From Nonomuraea angiospora (GTDB lineage Bacteria; Actinomycetota; Actinomycetes; Streptosporangiales; Streptosporangiaceae), in assembly GCF_014873145.1 (NCBI RefSeq), contig NZ_JADBEK010000001.1, forward strand, positions 7,068,001 to 7,132,000: 64,000 bases of DNA, in the 5' to 3' direction. This document shows positions 54,516 through 63,670 of the stretch, piece by piece. Numbering within the stretch: position 1 is the first letter of the stretch; each line of letters opens with the position of its first letter. The notes beneath the pieces were generated by a model. The model ran no database searches. It had not been told where the DNA came from and saw nothing but the letters and a program-made list of their open reading frames with translations. The position numbers were made by a program, and so were the translations under genes.

Positions 54516-55148
54516 TCATTGCACGCGGTGCTTCGACACGTGGATGGCGAGCTGCGTGCGGTCGCGCAGGCCGAGCTTGCGCAGAATGCTGGAGATGTGG
54601 TTCTTGGTCGTGCCCTCGGTGATGAACAGCCGCCTGGCGATCTCCCTGTTCGTAGCGCCGTCGCCCACGAGCACCGCCACCTCGTGCTCGCGTTCCGACA
54701 GCTCCGCCATGGGGCCCGGCGCGGCCGGCGCCCTGTGCAGCTCGGCCACCACCCGCTCGGCCGCGACCCCGCCGAGCACCATCTCGCCCCGCGCCGCCTT
54801 CCCGATGGCGGCGACCAGCTCGTTCGGCGGTGTGTCCTTGAGCAGGTAACCCCTGGCCCCCGCGCGCAGCCCGCCAAAGATGTAGTCGTCGTCGTCGAAC
54901 GTGGTCAGGATGATCGACGGGACGTCCAGCCGCCGGATCAGCTCGATCCCGTCCATTCGCGGCATCCTGGCGTCCACGAGCGCCACGTCGGGCAACGCTC
55001 CCGGCGCCATCGAGGCGAGCAGGTCGAGCGCGGCCAGCCCGTCGGCGGCCTCCCCTGCGATCTCGATGCCGTCCTCCATCTCCAGCAGCTTGCGCAGTCC
55101 CTCGCGCATCAGGACCTGGTCGTCCACGATGAGCACCCGCACGTTCAA
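54516..55148 (-). CDS. NarL/LuxR response regulator
   Basis: 210 aa. Receiver with acidic pair D9/D10, phospho-acceptor D59 (VALVDARMPRMDG), Thr of ILTTFDDDDY and Lys of YLLKDTPP. Linker, then LuxR HTH (LSEREHEVAVLVGDGATNRE, TEGTTKNHISSILRKLGLRD). TTG 55148 overlaps the kinase stop and has GGAGG 7 bases before. Partner of the upstream kinase. Confidence 0.92.
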   Translation of the reverse strand: MNVRVLIVDDQVLMREGLRKLLEMEDGIEIAGEAADGLAALDLLASMAPGALPDVALVDARMPRMDGIELIRRLDVPSIILTTFDDDDYIFGGLRAGARGYLLKDTPPNELVAAIGKAARGEMVLGGVAAERVVAELHRAPAAPGPMAELSEREHEVAVLVGDGATNREIARRLFITEGTTKNHISSILRKLGLRDRTQLAIHVSKHRVQ

Positions 55149-56344
55149 GCATCCACCTCCACCTTGACCGGTACCTCTGCCCGCAGCGTGAACCCCCCGG
55201 CCGGGCCGGACTCCGCGCTGAGCCTGCCGCCCAGGGCCAGAACGCGGTGACGCAGGCCCGCGAGCCCGCGCCCGGCCTCCAGCGGGTCCCCGTCGGCGCC
55301 CCGCCCGTCGTCGGTCACGGTCAGCTCGACCTGATCTCCGTCGGCGCGCAGCACGACCTCCACGCGCCTGGCCCCTGAGTGTCGCACGGCGTTCGTGAGC
55401 CCTTCCTGCAGCACCCGGTAGAGCGCCAGCTCCGCCTCCTCCGCCAGCGCGAACCGGGTCCCGTGCGCACGGAACGCGACCTCGATGCCCGTCCCGCCGA
55501 ATGACCTGGCCAGCTCCTCCATGGCCGCGGGCCCGGCCCGCCCTTCGAGGGCCAGCGGCTTGAGTGCGCGCACCCAGCGCCGGGTGTCGGCCAGCGCTTC
55601 CATGGTCAGCCGTTGCACCTGCGCCACCTCCTCCCACGCCTCGTCGGGCCGCGTCTGGCGGAAACGGCGGGCGTTCTCCAGGCCCAGGTTCATCACGGTC
55701 AGGTAGTGGCCGACGGAGTCGTGCATCTCCCTGGACATGCGGGCGCGCTCTTCGGCCACGGTCAGCTCGCGCACCCTGGCGGCGTACCGGCGCAGCTCGG
55801 CGTGGGCCTCGGTGAGCTCGCCGAGCAGGCGTTCGGTCTCGGAGGCACGCCGCCGCGCCCCCAGCAGGATGCGCGCCGTCAACAGCGCCCAGCCCGCGAA
55901 CACCCCCACCACGACCGCCTCCGTCACAGCCCGCGCGAGCTCCCGTCCGGCCAGCAGGTGAGCCCAAATCGCGGTCGCCGTCATCAAGGCGCTGAGCGTG
56001 ACCCCGCCGCCGAAGCCGAACACGCACACCGCGTGCACGATCGTGACCGCCATCAGCGGCAGGCCGGTCAGCCCGTTGCCGATCCCGAGCCCGATCAGCG
56101 CGGTCAGCAGGAACACCACGCTGAGCGCCCGGCGTCCGGCTCCGGCCCCGCGCTCCCAGTGCAGGAACGGCCAGAGCGCCGCCATCAGCACAGGCGGCAC
56201 GCAGTACGCCCACGGCCAGAGCCCCGTGCGTGCCGCCTCCACCGTGCTCCAGAGCAGCAGCAGGTCCGCGCAGGCGAACAAGGCGCTCAGGATGTACGGG
56301 GCCCTCTTCCCTGTGCCGTGCGTCCAGTGATCGCCTGCCGCCAC
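55145..56344 (-). CDS. NarL-group sensor histidine kinase
   Basis: 399 aa. Four to five N-terminal helices (YILSALFACADLLLLWSTVE ...), coiled linker, HisKA_3 with phospho-His in RMSREMHDSVGHYLTVMNLG, HATPase with N (EGLTNAVRHSGA), VTDDGRGAD and RGLAGLRHRVLALGG. The signal is probably sensed within the membrane. Divergent from the CPBP protease gene, with 138 bp between the starts; that gene is a candidate target. Confidence 0.92.
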   Translation of the reverse strand: MAAGDHWTHGTGKRAPYILSALFACADLLLLWSTVEAARTGLWPWAYCVPPVLMAALWPFLHWERGAGAGRRALSVVFLLTALIGLGIGNGLTGLPLMAVTIVHAVCVFGFGGGVTLSALMTATAIWAHLLAGRELARAVTEAVVVGVFAGWALLTARILLGARRRASETERLLGELTEAHAELRRYAARVRELTVAEERARMSREMHDSVGHYLTVMNLGLENARRFRQTRPDEAWEEVAQVQRLTMEALADTRRWVRALKPLALEGRAGPAAMEELARSFGGTGIEVAFRAHGTRFALAEEAELALYRVLQEGLTNAVRHSGARRVEVVLRADGDQVELTVTDDGRGADGDPLEAGRGLAGLRHRVLALGGRLSAESGPAGGFTLRAEVPVKVEVDA

Positions 56345-56482
56345 GCTCTCACGCTAACACCGGGGAGCTGCCCGTCCGCAGGATCATGCGCCGAACATGA
56401 CCTCCGGCACATCCCGAGATCGTCCCGGAATGGGCCGCGAGCTGGATCCGTGCGGGGGCACCATGTCAATACGTTCGGCCCC

Positions 56483-57421
56483 ATGACAGCCGCACGTTCC
56501 GTTCGTGACACTCATCCCCTGCTCGCCGTCTTGCTGGCACAACTCATCTATGCCGCGGGCGTCGTCGCCGGCATCGCGCTCGCTGCGCTGCTGACCCGGC
56601 CGTTCGCGGAGGCGGCGCCGTCGGGGCCGCTGATCGCCGTGGTCACGCTCCTTCAGACGGTGGCGGGCCACGCGCCGATCTTCCTCCTGCTGTGGGCGTG
56701 GCTGCGCTTCTACGAGCGCCGCCCGTTCGCCTCGCTCGGCCTGCCATGGGGCCGGACCGCATGGCGGTGGCACGCGGCGGGCTTCGGGCTGGGCGCGGCA
56801 TTCATCGCGGGCTGGCTGGCTCTGCAGTACGCCATGGGGAACCTGCGGATCGAGGACACGTTCGCCGGTTCGGCCGCAGGAGTGTCCGCCCTGTACCTGC
56901 TGCCGATGTTCTACCTGTCCAGGATCGGCATGATCGCCATCGAGGAGATCCTGTACCGGGGCTGGCTGCTGCGCACCGGCACGGCACGCTGGGGCACGAC
57001 GGCCGGCGTCGCCGTCTCGTCGGCGGCGTTCGCGCTCTTCCACTTCGTCGGGCCGCTGATGCTGATCACGCCGCTGCATCGGTTCCACTGGGTGCTGGCG
57101 CTCAACCTGGTGCTCTGGTCGGTGCTGGCGGCGCTGCTGACGCTCACGTCGGGCAACCTGTGGGCGGCGATGGCCTTCCACGCCACCCCGCTCTGGCTGG
57201 CGAGCCAGGTCTTTGTGGTGAACGACGGGCGCCCGCAGGTGCTCGCCATGGTGCTGCTGAGCCAGCCGAAGGCGAGCCCGCTGATGGGCGAGGCCGCGCT
57301 CGCGGGCCCGTTCACTGGGCTGCCGACGACGCTGCTGCTCGCCCTGCTGTGCGCCGGTGCGCTCGCCGTCCACCTGAGGCGCCGCCTGCCCGTCCCGGCC
57401 GGTCCTGCTGGGGGCAGATGA
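56483..57421 (+). CDS. CPBP-family intramembrane glutamic endopeptidase
   Basis: 312 aa with ~8 helices. Abi/CPBP motifs: AIEEILYRGWLL (EExxxR), ALFHF (FxxxH-type) and MAFHATPLW. Family members cleave or process membrane substrates, or give bacteriocin immunity. ATG 56483 has no clear SD; upstream frame is open but lies in the promoter zone. Divergent from the two-component system, which may sense envelope stress with it. Confidence 0.8.
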   Translation: MTAARSVRDTHPLLAVLLAQLIYAAGVVAGIALAALLTRPFAEAAPSGPLIAVVTLLQTVAGHAPIFLLLWAWLRFYERRPFASLGLPWGRTAWRWHAAGFGLGAAFIAGWLALQYAMGNLRIEDTFAGSAAGVSALYLLPMFYLSRIGMIAIEEILYRGWLLRTGTARWGTTAGVAVSSAAFALFHFVGPLMLITPLHRFHWVLALNLVLWSVLAALLTLTSGNLWAAMAFHATPLWLASQVFVVNDGRPQVLAMVLLSQPKASPLMGEAALAGPFTGLPTTLLLALLCAGALAVHLRRRLPVPAGPAGGR

Positions 57422-57434
57422 TCCACACCCCACC

Positions 57435-57839
57435 ACCCCTGCCGGCGCCTGGACCGTCACCGCGCCCACAGGTGGGCTCCTTGCCACCGTCCGCCTCGAC
57501 GAGCAGGGCCGGCCGTCGCTGGCCGTGTCGCGGGGCCAAGCGGCACTGCTCGACTCGGTGGGTACCGCCCCTGAGGCGTTCGCCCCGCCGGCGGCCCGAT
57601 GGCTCCACGAGATGGCCGGGTTCCTGCCCGAACTTGCGCGCGAGGCGGGATCAGCGGCGTATGCGGATGGGGTCTCCACGGTCGACCTGAACCGGGCCGG
57701 GATTGACAGCCTCATCCAGCTCAGCAGAGCCAGCGATATTGCCACCGACGTCCATGAACCGCTGAAGGCCCTGCTCTACAGGCGGTCAGCCGGCGGCCAC
57801 GGGCGGGATGAGCTTCTCCAGCGTTTTTCGAGCTGCTGA
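57435..57839 (+). pseudogene. fused remnant beginning with a GH97-like N-terminus
   Basis: GAWTVTAPTGGLLATVRLDE then QGRPSLAVSRGQAALLDS resembles the N-terminal beta-sandwich start of GH97 alpha-glucosidase/galactosidases. After 57560 the frame continues with unrelated sequence (WLHEMAGFLPELAREAGSAA...) to a stop at 57839. No start codon with SD. Confidence 0.4.
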
Positions 57840-57921
57840 GATCACCACACGGTCCTGGTCATTCAGAGGTCGCCGTTCATGCTCCCGACCTTGGTCTGCA
57901 CGAAGTAGCTGTGCCAGGACA

Positions 57922-58311
57922 TCAGGATCGGCTGGACTCCGCGAGCAGATGTACGACACCGGCCGGGTTCTTGATCCAGTGGGTTCTGGAATCGAGGTTC
58001 TCCAGGGGCTCCACCTCGTCACACGGGTGGATGCCGATGCCGGCCAGCTTCCTCGTCGCTGCGTCCAGGTCGTCGGTGTGGAGTTGCAGCCACAGGTCGG
58101 GCCGGCTGTAGTTGTCGACGCAGTCGAGCCACAGCGTATTGGGGCCGAACCGCACCGAATGGGTTCTCGAGACGGTCGGAGCGTAGGAGACGTCGTCCTC
58201 TTTGACGTCGAAGCCCAGAGTGTCGCGGTAGAAAGCCACAGTGGCCTCGTACTGCGCCTTGGGGATCTTCATGGCGATGTTCAGGCCGGCCGTGAATTCA
58301 GGCTCGCTCAT
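57922..58311 (-). CDS. VOC (glyoxalase/dioxygenase fold) protein
   Basis: 129 aa: FTAGLNIAMKIPKAQYEATV, AFYRDTLGFDVKEDDV, LWLDCVDNYSRPDLWLQLHT, HWIKNPAGVVHLLAE. One VOC module pair. ATG 58311 overlaps the ArsR stop (ATGA). Part of an ArsR-SRPBCC-VOC operon, a common actinomycete detoxification-like arrangement with unknown ligand. Confidence 0.85.
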   Translation of the reverse strand: MSEPEFTAGLNIAMKIPKAQYEATVAFYRDTLGFDVKEDDVSYAPTVSRTHSVRFGPNTLWLDCVDNYSRPDLWLQLHTDDLDAATRKLAGIGIHPCDEVEPLENLDSRTHWIKNPAGVVHLLAESSRS

Positions 58312-58670
58312 TCTTGCGGGACTCCTTGGTTCATGTCAGTGGTGTCCAGTGCGCGTTCCAACGCGGCCAGCCGGTCATCCCACCTGTGGGCGAGCATGGC
58401 CAGCCACACCTGGGCTGTGTGAATGGCGGCCGGTTCCAGCCGGTAGGGATGGCGACGGCCGGCGGGTTCGCCGGAACTGATCAGGCCCGCTTCGGCGAGC
58501 TGGCCGAGGTGCTTGGCGATCGCCTGGCGGCTGACCGGCAACCGCCGCGCCAGGTCGGTGACGGTTGCGGGACCCGCCCGGGCGAGCTCCTCCAGCAGCG
58601 CCCGCCGCGTCGGATCGGTGAGTGCCGCGAACACCGCGACGGCCTGCCGTTCTGCATCAGGCGGCCGCAT
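58308..58670 (-). CDS. ArsR-family regulator
   Basis: 120 aa from ATG 58670. Winged HTH: AVFAALTDPTRRALLEELAR, ATVTDLARRLPVSRQAIAKH, GLISSGEPAGRRHPYRLEP. No metal-binding Cys pair in the recognition helix, so it belongs to the non-metal group paired with SRPBCC proteins. Overlaps its neighbours on both sides. Probably binds the twin palindromes at 59107-59147. Confidence 0.9.
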   Translation of the reverse strand: MRPPDAERQAVAVFAALTDPTRRALLEELARAGPATVTDLARRLPVSRQAIAKHLGQLAEAGLISSGEPAGRRHPYRLEPAAIHTAQVWLAMLAHRWDDRLAALERALDTTDMNQGVPQE

Positions 58671-59091
58671 CGAGGTAGGTCTCCAGGTCGACGAGCTCCG
58701 TGTCCCATCCTTGGCTGTTGGCCTTGTGAGCGGATCGGGCCGCATCGTCGGCGGCCTGGGCGAACCCGCTCTCCACGAGGCGTAGCCGAGTGCCGTCCGG
58801 CACCGGCTCCAGGGTGAAGTCCACGAGCGTCTGGGGTGTGCCGTACCCCGGCAGGCCCTCGATGGCCCACCGGAACGCGAAACGGTGTGGTGGATCGACC
58901 ACGGCGATCGTGGCGACGGATTCCTGGTCGAGGTCGTCCCAACGGAAGAACGCTCGCCCGCCGGGCCGCAGATCTATCTCCGCTGCCGAGCCGAACCACC
59001 GCGAGAGCCCTTCGGCGGAGGTCAGCGCGGCCCACACCCGCTCGATGGGGTGTCGCAGTACCACCACACGTTCGATCGCGTCCGAAATCAT
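58657..59091 (-). CDS. SRPBCC/AHSA1-domain protein
   Basis: 144 aa START-like hydrophobic-ligand fold: ERVVVLRHPIERVWAALTSA, EGLSRWFGSAAEIDLRPGGR, FTLEPVPDGTRLRLVESGF, ELVDLETYLDAAA. First gene of the operon, overlapping arsR by 14 bases. Confidence 0.9.
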   Translation of the reverse strand: MISDAIERVVVLRHPIERVWAALTSAEGLSRWFGSAAEIDLRPGGRAFFRWDDLDQESVATIAVVDPPHRFAFRWAIEGLPGYGTPQTLVDFTLEPVPDGTRLRLVESGFAQAADDAARSAHKANSQGWDTELVDLETYLDAAA

Positions 59092-59106
59092 GCCCCACCC
59101 TCCTTC

Positions 59107-59147
59107 GCAACCTATAGGTTGCTATTTAGTGGCAACCTATAGGTTGC
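59107..59147. promoter_or_regulatory. twin identical ArsR-type operators
   Basis: GCAACCTATAGGTTGC occurs perfectly at 59107-59122 and 59132-59147, centres 25 bp apart, 16 bp before the SRPBCC start. Each is fully palindromic. Confidence 0.85.
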
Positions 59148-59237
59148 GATCGTTGCCCGCAAGTCGCCTCCGTCCCCGAGGGTGCAGTTCAACGCCGAGA
59201 TTGCGCGGAGCGTACGGGGGCCGCGCGAAGCGCGTTC

Positions 59238-60197
59238 CTACGACAGGCGCTGCCGGCCGATCAGCACGGCGACCCCGTCCAGCAGGAGCTGCAGGCCGCT
59301 CTCGAAGAACCCGGTCAGGTCGAAGGTCGCGGGCGCCACGTGCGCGGGGAGAGCGCTGGAGGGCAGGCCGGCACGGAACCTCGGCAGGTGGGCCGAATAC
59401 CACTCCCCAGTGGACAGGCCCGTATGCCGCTCCGATTCGGCCTGCGGCTCCAGGTTCGTGGCCGTCCCCCGGACGTAGTTGGACACCGCCCACCACACGA
59501 GCCTGCCGGCATCCGGCTCGATCCCCAGCTCGCGCACGACGCCCATCCCCCAGTCCCCGTATCTGAGCATGTTGGGCATGGGCTGCGGGTGGGTGAGCGA
59601 GACGAGCCGGGGCAGCCAGGGATGCCGCAGGTAGAGTCGCCACTGCAGACGGGCCGCGAGTTCCAGCCGCGCCCGCCAGCCCGCCGGGGGCGTCGCCGGA
59701 AGCTCCAGCTCGCCGAACGCGGCGTCGGCCATGAGCGCGGCCAACTCCTCCTTGCCGCGCACGTGCCCGTACAGCGACATGGTGGGGATGCCGAGCGCGG
59801 TCGCGACGCTGCGGATGGACACCGCGTCGAACCCCTGGGCGTCCGCGATGGCGATCGCCGTACGGACCATCCGCTCCCGCTTGCCGTCGTGGACGGTCGC
59901 AGAAGCGGGCCGTTTCCTTTCCTTCCGTTGCGGGGCGCTCGGCACGCGAGGAGGCGGGAGCGAGCCGGGCGCGGACTCCGCCACGACGGTGCCGACGCGG
60001 GAGATGGCCACCACCACTCCCTCCTGCCGCAGCGTGTTCAGCGCCTTGGCTGCGGTCGCGAGGGCCACCCCCCACTGCTCGGCGACCTGCCTGGTGGAGG
60101 GAACGCGGTCGCCGGCACGCAGCTCGCCGGCCTCGATGCGCCGCTTGATCTCACTGACGATCCGCAGGTACGGCGGCGCAGCGCCGGGCCGGTCCAT
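59238..60197 (-). CDS. GntR-TetR fusion regulator
   Basis: 319 aa from ATG 60197 (MDRPGAAPPYLRIVSEIKRR). Residues ~8-75 are a GntR winged helix (RAGDRVPSTRQVAEQWGVAL, ATAAKALNTLRQEGVVVAIS). After a Pro/Lys linker, a TetR HTH (~105-150: MVRTAIAIADAQGFDAVSIR, SVATALGIPTMSLYGHVRGK) and a TetR_C ligand domain follow. Two DNA-binding domains in one chain. Divergent from the carotenoid oxygenase, with two copies of a 13-bp motif between. Confidence 0.88.
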   Translation of the reverse strand: MDRPGAAPPYLRIVSEIKRRIEAGELRAGDRVPSTRQVAEQWGVALATAAKALNTLRQEGVVVAISRVGTVVAESAPGSLPPPRVPSAPQRKERKRPASATVHDGKRERMVRTAIAIADAQGFDAVSIRSVATALGIPTMSLYGHVRGKEELAALMADAAFGELELPATPPAGWRARLELAARLQWRLYLRHPWLPRLVSLTHPQPMPNMLRYGDWGMGVVRELGIEPDAGRLVWWAVSNYVRGTATNLEPQAESERHTGLSTGEWYSAHLPRFRAGLPSSALPAHVAPATFDLTGFFESGLQLLLDGVAVLIGRQRLS

Positions 60198-60230
60198 GAT
60201 CGATCGTCTCCTCACGCCGGAAGCGGCTGC

Positions 60231-60324
60231 TGTCCTAGTACAGAAGGTATGGCCATCCCCCGCGAAGGACGCCGTCACCTGCCTGGTGGAGGCGATGAGA
60301 GCGATGAATCGTGTCCTAGTACAG
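60231..60324. promoter_or_regulatory. repeated operator-like motif between fusion regulator and carotenoid oxygenase
   Basis: TGTCCTAGTACAG occurs exactly at 60231-60243 and 60312-60324, 81 bp apart, each with dyad TGT...ACA. One lies 34 bp from the regulator start, the other 90 bp from the oxygenase start. Confidence 0.65.
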
Positions 60325-60413
60325 GATCGATTGCCGCCCGCTGAACCGCTGATCACCACCTATACGCAGGATACCGTTCCGGTCGTACGCCGTACCAACA
60401 GGAGGAAAGAACC

Positions 60414-61781
60414 ATGCAGAACGCCGCCGAAGACCGGCGCAACCGCTACTTCGAAGGCCACTTCGCCCCTGTCAAGGAGGAGGTCACCGTCTACGACCTG
60501 CCCGTGACCGACCGTCTGCCCGCAGACCTGTCGGGCCGCTACCTCCGGATGGGGCCCAACCCGCTGGGCGTGGAAGATCCCGCCACCCACTTCTACGCCT
60601 TCGGCGCCGGCATGGTGCACGGCGTCCGTATCCGGGACGGCCGCGCCGAGTGGTACCGCAACCGCTGGGTCCGCTCGACAGAGGTCGCCGACGCCCTGGA
60701 CCGGCTGCGGCGCGGGGAGGAGCCGCCCGCGTTCCTGCCTCCGTCCCCGAACGTCCACGTGATCGGCCACGCCGGCCGCACGCTCGCCCTCGTCGAGGCC
60801 GGCGGGCTCCCTCACGAGCTCGGCTACGAGCTGGACACGATCGGAGCGTGCCCGATGGCCGCCACGCCCGAGGGCTCCAGCGCCAACGCGCACTCCAAGG
60901 TGGACCCGCGCACCGGCGACCTGCACTCCCTCGCCTATGCGATCGGACGGCCGTTCGCGCAGTACATCGTCACCGACCCCGCCGGCACGGTCACCCGTGT
61001 GACGGACATCCCGCTGTCCGGTGAGACCCCATTCCTGCACGACTTCGCGCTGTCGGAGAACTACGTCATCGTGTTCGACATCCCGCTGACGTTCAGCATG
61101 ACAGCGATGCTGTTCCGGTGGGATCCCGGGCACCAGGCGCGCGTCGGCGTGCTACCCAGGACGGGCGGTGACATCCGCTGGCTGCCGGTCGAGTCCTTCT
61201 ATGTCAGCCACATACTCAACGCCTACGACGACGGCTCCACGATCACGGTCGACCTGATCAGGTCCGAGGGGCCGGTCGACGTCGCCGATCCGGGCGCGAT
61301 CTCGCCCACGCTCGACCGCTGGACCATCGATCCGGCGAGCGGCAGGGTGGACCAGCGCCGCATCGACGACCGGGCTCAGGACTTCCCCCGAGTGAACGAC
61401 GCGTTCGCCTCGCGCCCGCACCGCTACGGCTACTCCGCGGTGAGCCCGATGTACGGCGTGCCGTTCACACCCGACGGCCCGCACCCCGACGAGGCGTTCA
61501 CCAACGCACTCGTCAAACACGACCTGCGGCGTGGCACGACGGAGGTGCACGGTTTCGCACGCGACGCCGCCGTCGGGGAAGCGGCGTTCGTCGCCAACCC
61601 GTCCGGCCGCGGCGAGGAGGACGACGGCTACCTGATGTCCTACGTCGCCGATCCCGAGCGGGGCGCCTCCGACCTGGTGATCCTTTCGGCCCAGGACTTC
61701 ACAGGAGCGCCCGTGGCCCGCATCCACCTGCCCGTGCGCGTCCCGCTGGGCTTCCACGGAAACTGGATCCCCGACGCCTGA
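60414..61781 (+). CDS. carotenoid oxygenase
   Basis: 455 aa seven-bladed propeller. Four iron-binding His appear in order: SSANAHSKVDP, ETPFLHDFALS, ESFYVSHILNAY and LGFHGNWIP. Other boxes: LSGRYLRMGPNPLG, HFYAFGAGMVHGVR, DFPRVNDAFASRPHRYGYSA. SD AGGAGG lies before ATG 60414. Family members cleave carotenoids, apocarotenoids, stilbenes or lignostilbenes; no carotenoid genes are nearby, and 455 aa with the D-F-P-R motif fits either group. Likely controlled by the divergent GntR-TetR regulator. Confidence 0.92.
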   Translation: MQNAAEDRRNRYFEGHFAPVKEEVTVYDLPVTDRLPADLSGRYLRMGPNPLGVEDPATHFYAFGAGMVHGVRIRDGRAEWYRNRWVRSTEVADALDRLRRGEEPPAFLPPSPNVHVIGHAGRTLALVEAGGLPHELGYELDTIGACPMAATPEGSSANAHSKVDPRTGDLHSLAYAIGRPFAQYIVTDPAGTVTRVTDIPLSGETPFLHDFALSENYVIVFDIPLTFSMTAMLFRWDPGHQARVGVLPRTGGDIRWLPVESFYVSHILNAYDDGSTITVDLIRSEGPVDVADPGAISPTLDRWTIDPASGRVDQRRIDDRAQDFPRVNDAFASRPHRYGYSAVSPMYGVPFTPDGPHPDEAFTNALVKHDLRRGTTEVHGFARDAAVGEAAFVANPSGRGEEDDGYLMSYVADPERGASDLVILSAQDFTGAPVARIHLPVRVPLGFHGNWIPDA

Positions 61782-61996
61782 AGCCGAGCGACGAACGCCT
61801 CGTGAGCTGGAGTACGCGAACCATACCGGCAAGCCCAAGCCCGCCCGCGGGCGAGCGTCGTGGGCCGCCCGCCGCCAAGCGGCACGAGGTAGAGAAGGCG
61901 GGCAAGGCACTGCGCCGGTCACGGGCCACCGGCCGCTTGCCACCGACCCCATCAATCGAAGTCGAGGACCATGACCAAGCTCTGTTATTTTCGGAC

Positions 61997-63556
61997 ATGA
62001 CACAATCTCCCCCCATGCCTCGCCGGATGCTGGCCCTGACCGCCGTACTCACGCTGGCCACGACCGGGTGCGGGGTGCTGCCGAAGAAGGAAGCCGCGCC
62101 CTCGCCCGCCATCACCGCGCCGACGTCGAGTGCCCCCGCCACCAGCGCTCCGCCCGCCACCCCCACGGCATCGGATCAAGACACCCGACCGGCCCTGGCC
62201 GAAACCCGCAGCACCATGACCGAGAACCTCAAGGTCGAGGTCATCGGCCTCAACCGTGTCGAGGGCAAACACCTCATCGCCCAGATCCGCCTGTCCAACA
62301 CCGGCACCGACAAGCACCTGTCCTGGCCCGGCGAGATGGGCGACCGCACCCGCCCCCTCGGCGAGATCAGGTGGGCCTCCGGCATCGGCGTCCTCGACGC
62401 GCAGGCCCGCACCTGGCTCCTGCCGTACCAACCCGCCGGCTTCCCCTGCCTGTGCAGCGACCGGGACCGCGACGGCCTCGGCCGCTTCATCGACCCCGGC
62501 CAGTCGATCACCGTCTACGCGGTGCTGCCCGCACCGTCGGGCAACCCTGCGACGACCACCGTCGTCACCCCCGTGGGCCCGCCGATGCTCAACGTGCCCA
62601 TCAGCGACGAAGCCCCGCCCGGCGACTTCCCCGACCCCGATGCCGAACCCGTCACCCCGGTCACCCGCCGCCTCATCCTCCCCTCCGAATCCCTGGACAA
62701 ATCAGAGGAAACCGCCGACGACGGCAAGGAGTTGCAGGTCAACCTCTCCTCCGACGTGCTGTTCGCGGTGGACAAGGCCACCCTCACCACCCAAGCCAAG
62801 TCGATCATGGCCCGGACGGCCGAACTCATCGACTCCTCCCCCGCCACAGAGGTGACGGTGGCGGGCCACGCCGACTCCTCCGGCAACGACGCCATCAACG
62901 ACCCACTGTCGCTGCGCCGCGCCCAGGCGGTACAGCGCGCCCTGTCGGCACTGGTGCCCAGGGACGGCATCCGCTTCCAGGCCAAGGGGTACGGCTCGCG
63001 CCGCCCGCTGTACGACAACGACAGCGATGAGGGCAAACGCCGCAACCGCCGCGTCACGGTCACCTTCCCCAAACCTCAGCCCACTGTCCAGGCGCCGGTG
63101 GCCACGACCGCTCCCGGCGCGACCGGCCTGACCGGCACCACCAGGGCCGACGGCCAGCCCATCGCCATGGAAGTCTCGGGTCTGCGCCGACTGCCCGGCG
63201 GCCTCGGCCTGCTCACCTACAAGATCACCAATCAGGGATCGGCCGAGACCTGGTTCAGGGACCTTCACCACACCCAGGACTGGGAGGCGTACAAGTATCA
63301 GGCCGCAAGCAACGTCCGCGTGACCGACGTCGCCGCCCGCCGCCAGTACCTGCCCGGCCGCCTGGAAGTCCCCACCGACAACGGCGTGGACTCCTACTGC
63401 GCGTGCACGGACGTCTCCGGCGTCCGCCTCAGCACCGAGAAGTTCGCACCGGGCCAGACCCGCGAGTTCTGGAACCTCTTCGCCCTGCCCGACACCGCCG
63501 ACACCCTCAAGGTCAAGATCGGCCCGTTCCGCGACCTCCAGGTCCCCATCCAGTAA
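61997..63556 (+). CDS. OmpA-domain lipoprotein
   Basis: 519 aa. Lipoprotein signal RRMLALTAVLTLATTGC; ATG 62014 is an alternative start, neither has a strong SD. A Pro/Thr/Ala-rich linker follows, then a beta domain (LKVEVIGLNRVEGKHLIAQI), an OmpA peptidoglycan-binding domain (~235-345: LQVNLSSDVLFAVDKATLTT, VAGHADSSGNDAINDPLSLR, RAQAVQRALSALVP, SDEGKRRNRRVTVTF), and a second beta domain (MEVSGLRRLPGGLGLLTYKI) similar in plan to the first. Probably anchors envelope layers or peptidoglycan. Confidence 0.85.
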   Translation: MTQSPPMPRRMLALTAVLTLATTGCGVLPKKEAAPSPAITAPTSSAPATSAPPATPTASDQDTRPALAETRSTMTENLKVEVIGLNRVEGKHLIAQIRLSNTGTDKHLSWPGEMGDRTRPLGEIRWASGIGVLDAQARTWLLPYQPAGFPCLCSDRDRDGLGRFIDPGQSITVYAVLPAPSGNPATTTVVTPVGPPMLNVPISDEAPPGDFPDPDAEPVTPVTRRLILPSESLDKSEETADDGKELQVNLSSDVLFAVDKATLTTQAKSIMARTAELIDSSPATEVTVAGHADSSGNDAINDPLSLRRAQAVQRALSALVPRDGIRFQAKGYGSRRPLYDNDSDEGKRRNRRVTVTFPKPQPTVQAPVATTAPGATGLTGTTRADGQPIAMEVSGLRRLPGGLGLLTYKITNQGSAETWFRDLHHTQDWEAYKYQAASNVRVTDVAARRQYLPGRLEVPTDNGVDSYCACTDVSGVRLSTEKFAPGQTREFWNLFALPDTADTLKVKIGPFRDLQVPIQ

Positions 63557-63562
63557 CGGCCG

Positions 63563-63591
63563 GGGATGCGGCGAAGGAGGCATCCCTTCGC
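63563..63591. terminator. overlapping alternative hairpins after the OmpA gene
   Basis: GGGATGC (63563-63569) pairs with GCATCCC (63580-63586), and GCGAAGG (63571-63577) with CCTTCGC (63585-63591). They share bases and exclude each other. Terminator is the simplest role. Confidence 0.5.
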
Positions 63592-63670
63592 GGGAGCAAG
63601 CGAACAGGATCCACCGATCCCTGACCCCCAGGCGCGCGAGCTTCGAGCAATGAAGAGCGAGGAGGAGGCG

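Noticed and set aside
55613..57421. 602-codon plus-strand frame that includes the CPBP gene
   Set aside because: Its first 290 codons are antisense to the histidine kinase; only the part from ATG 56483 has the membrane-protease features.
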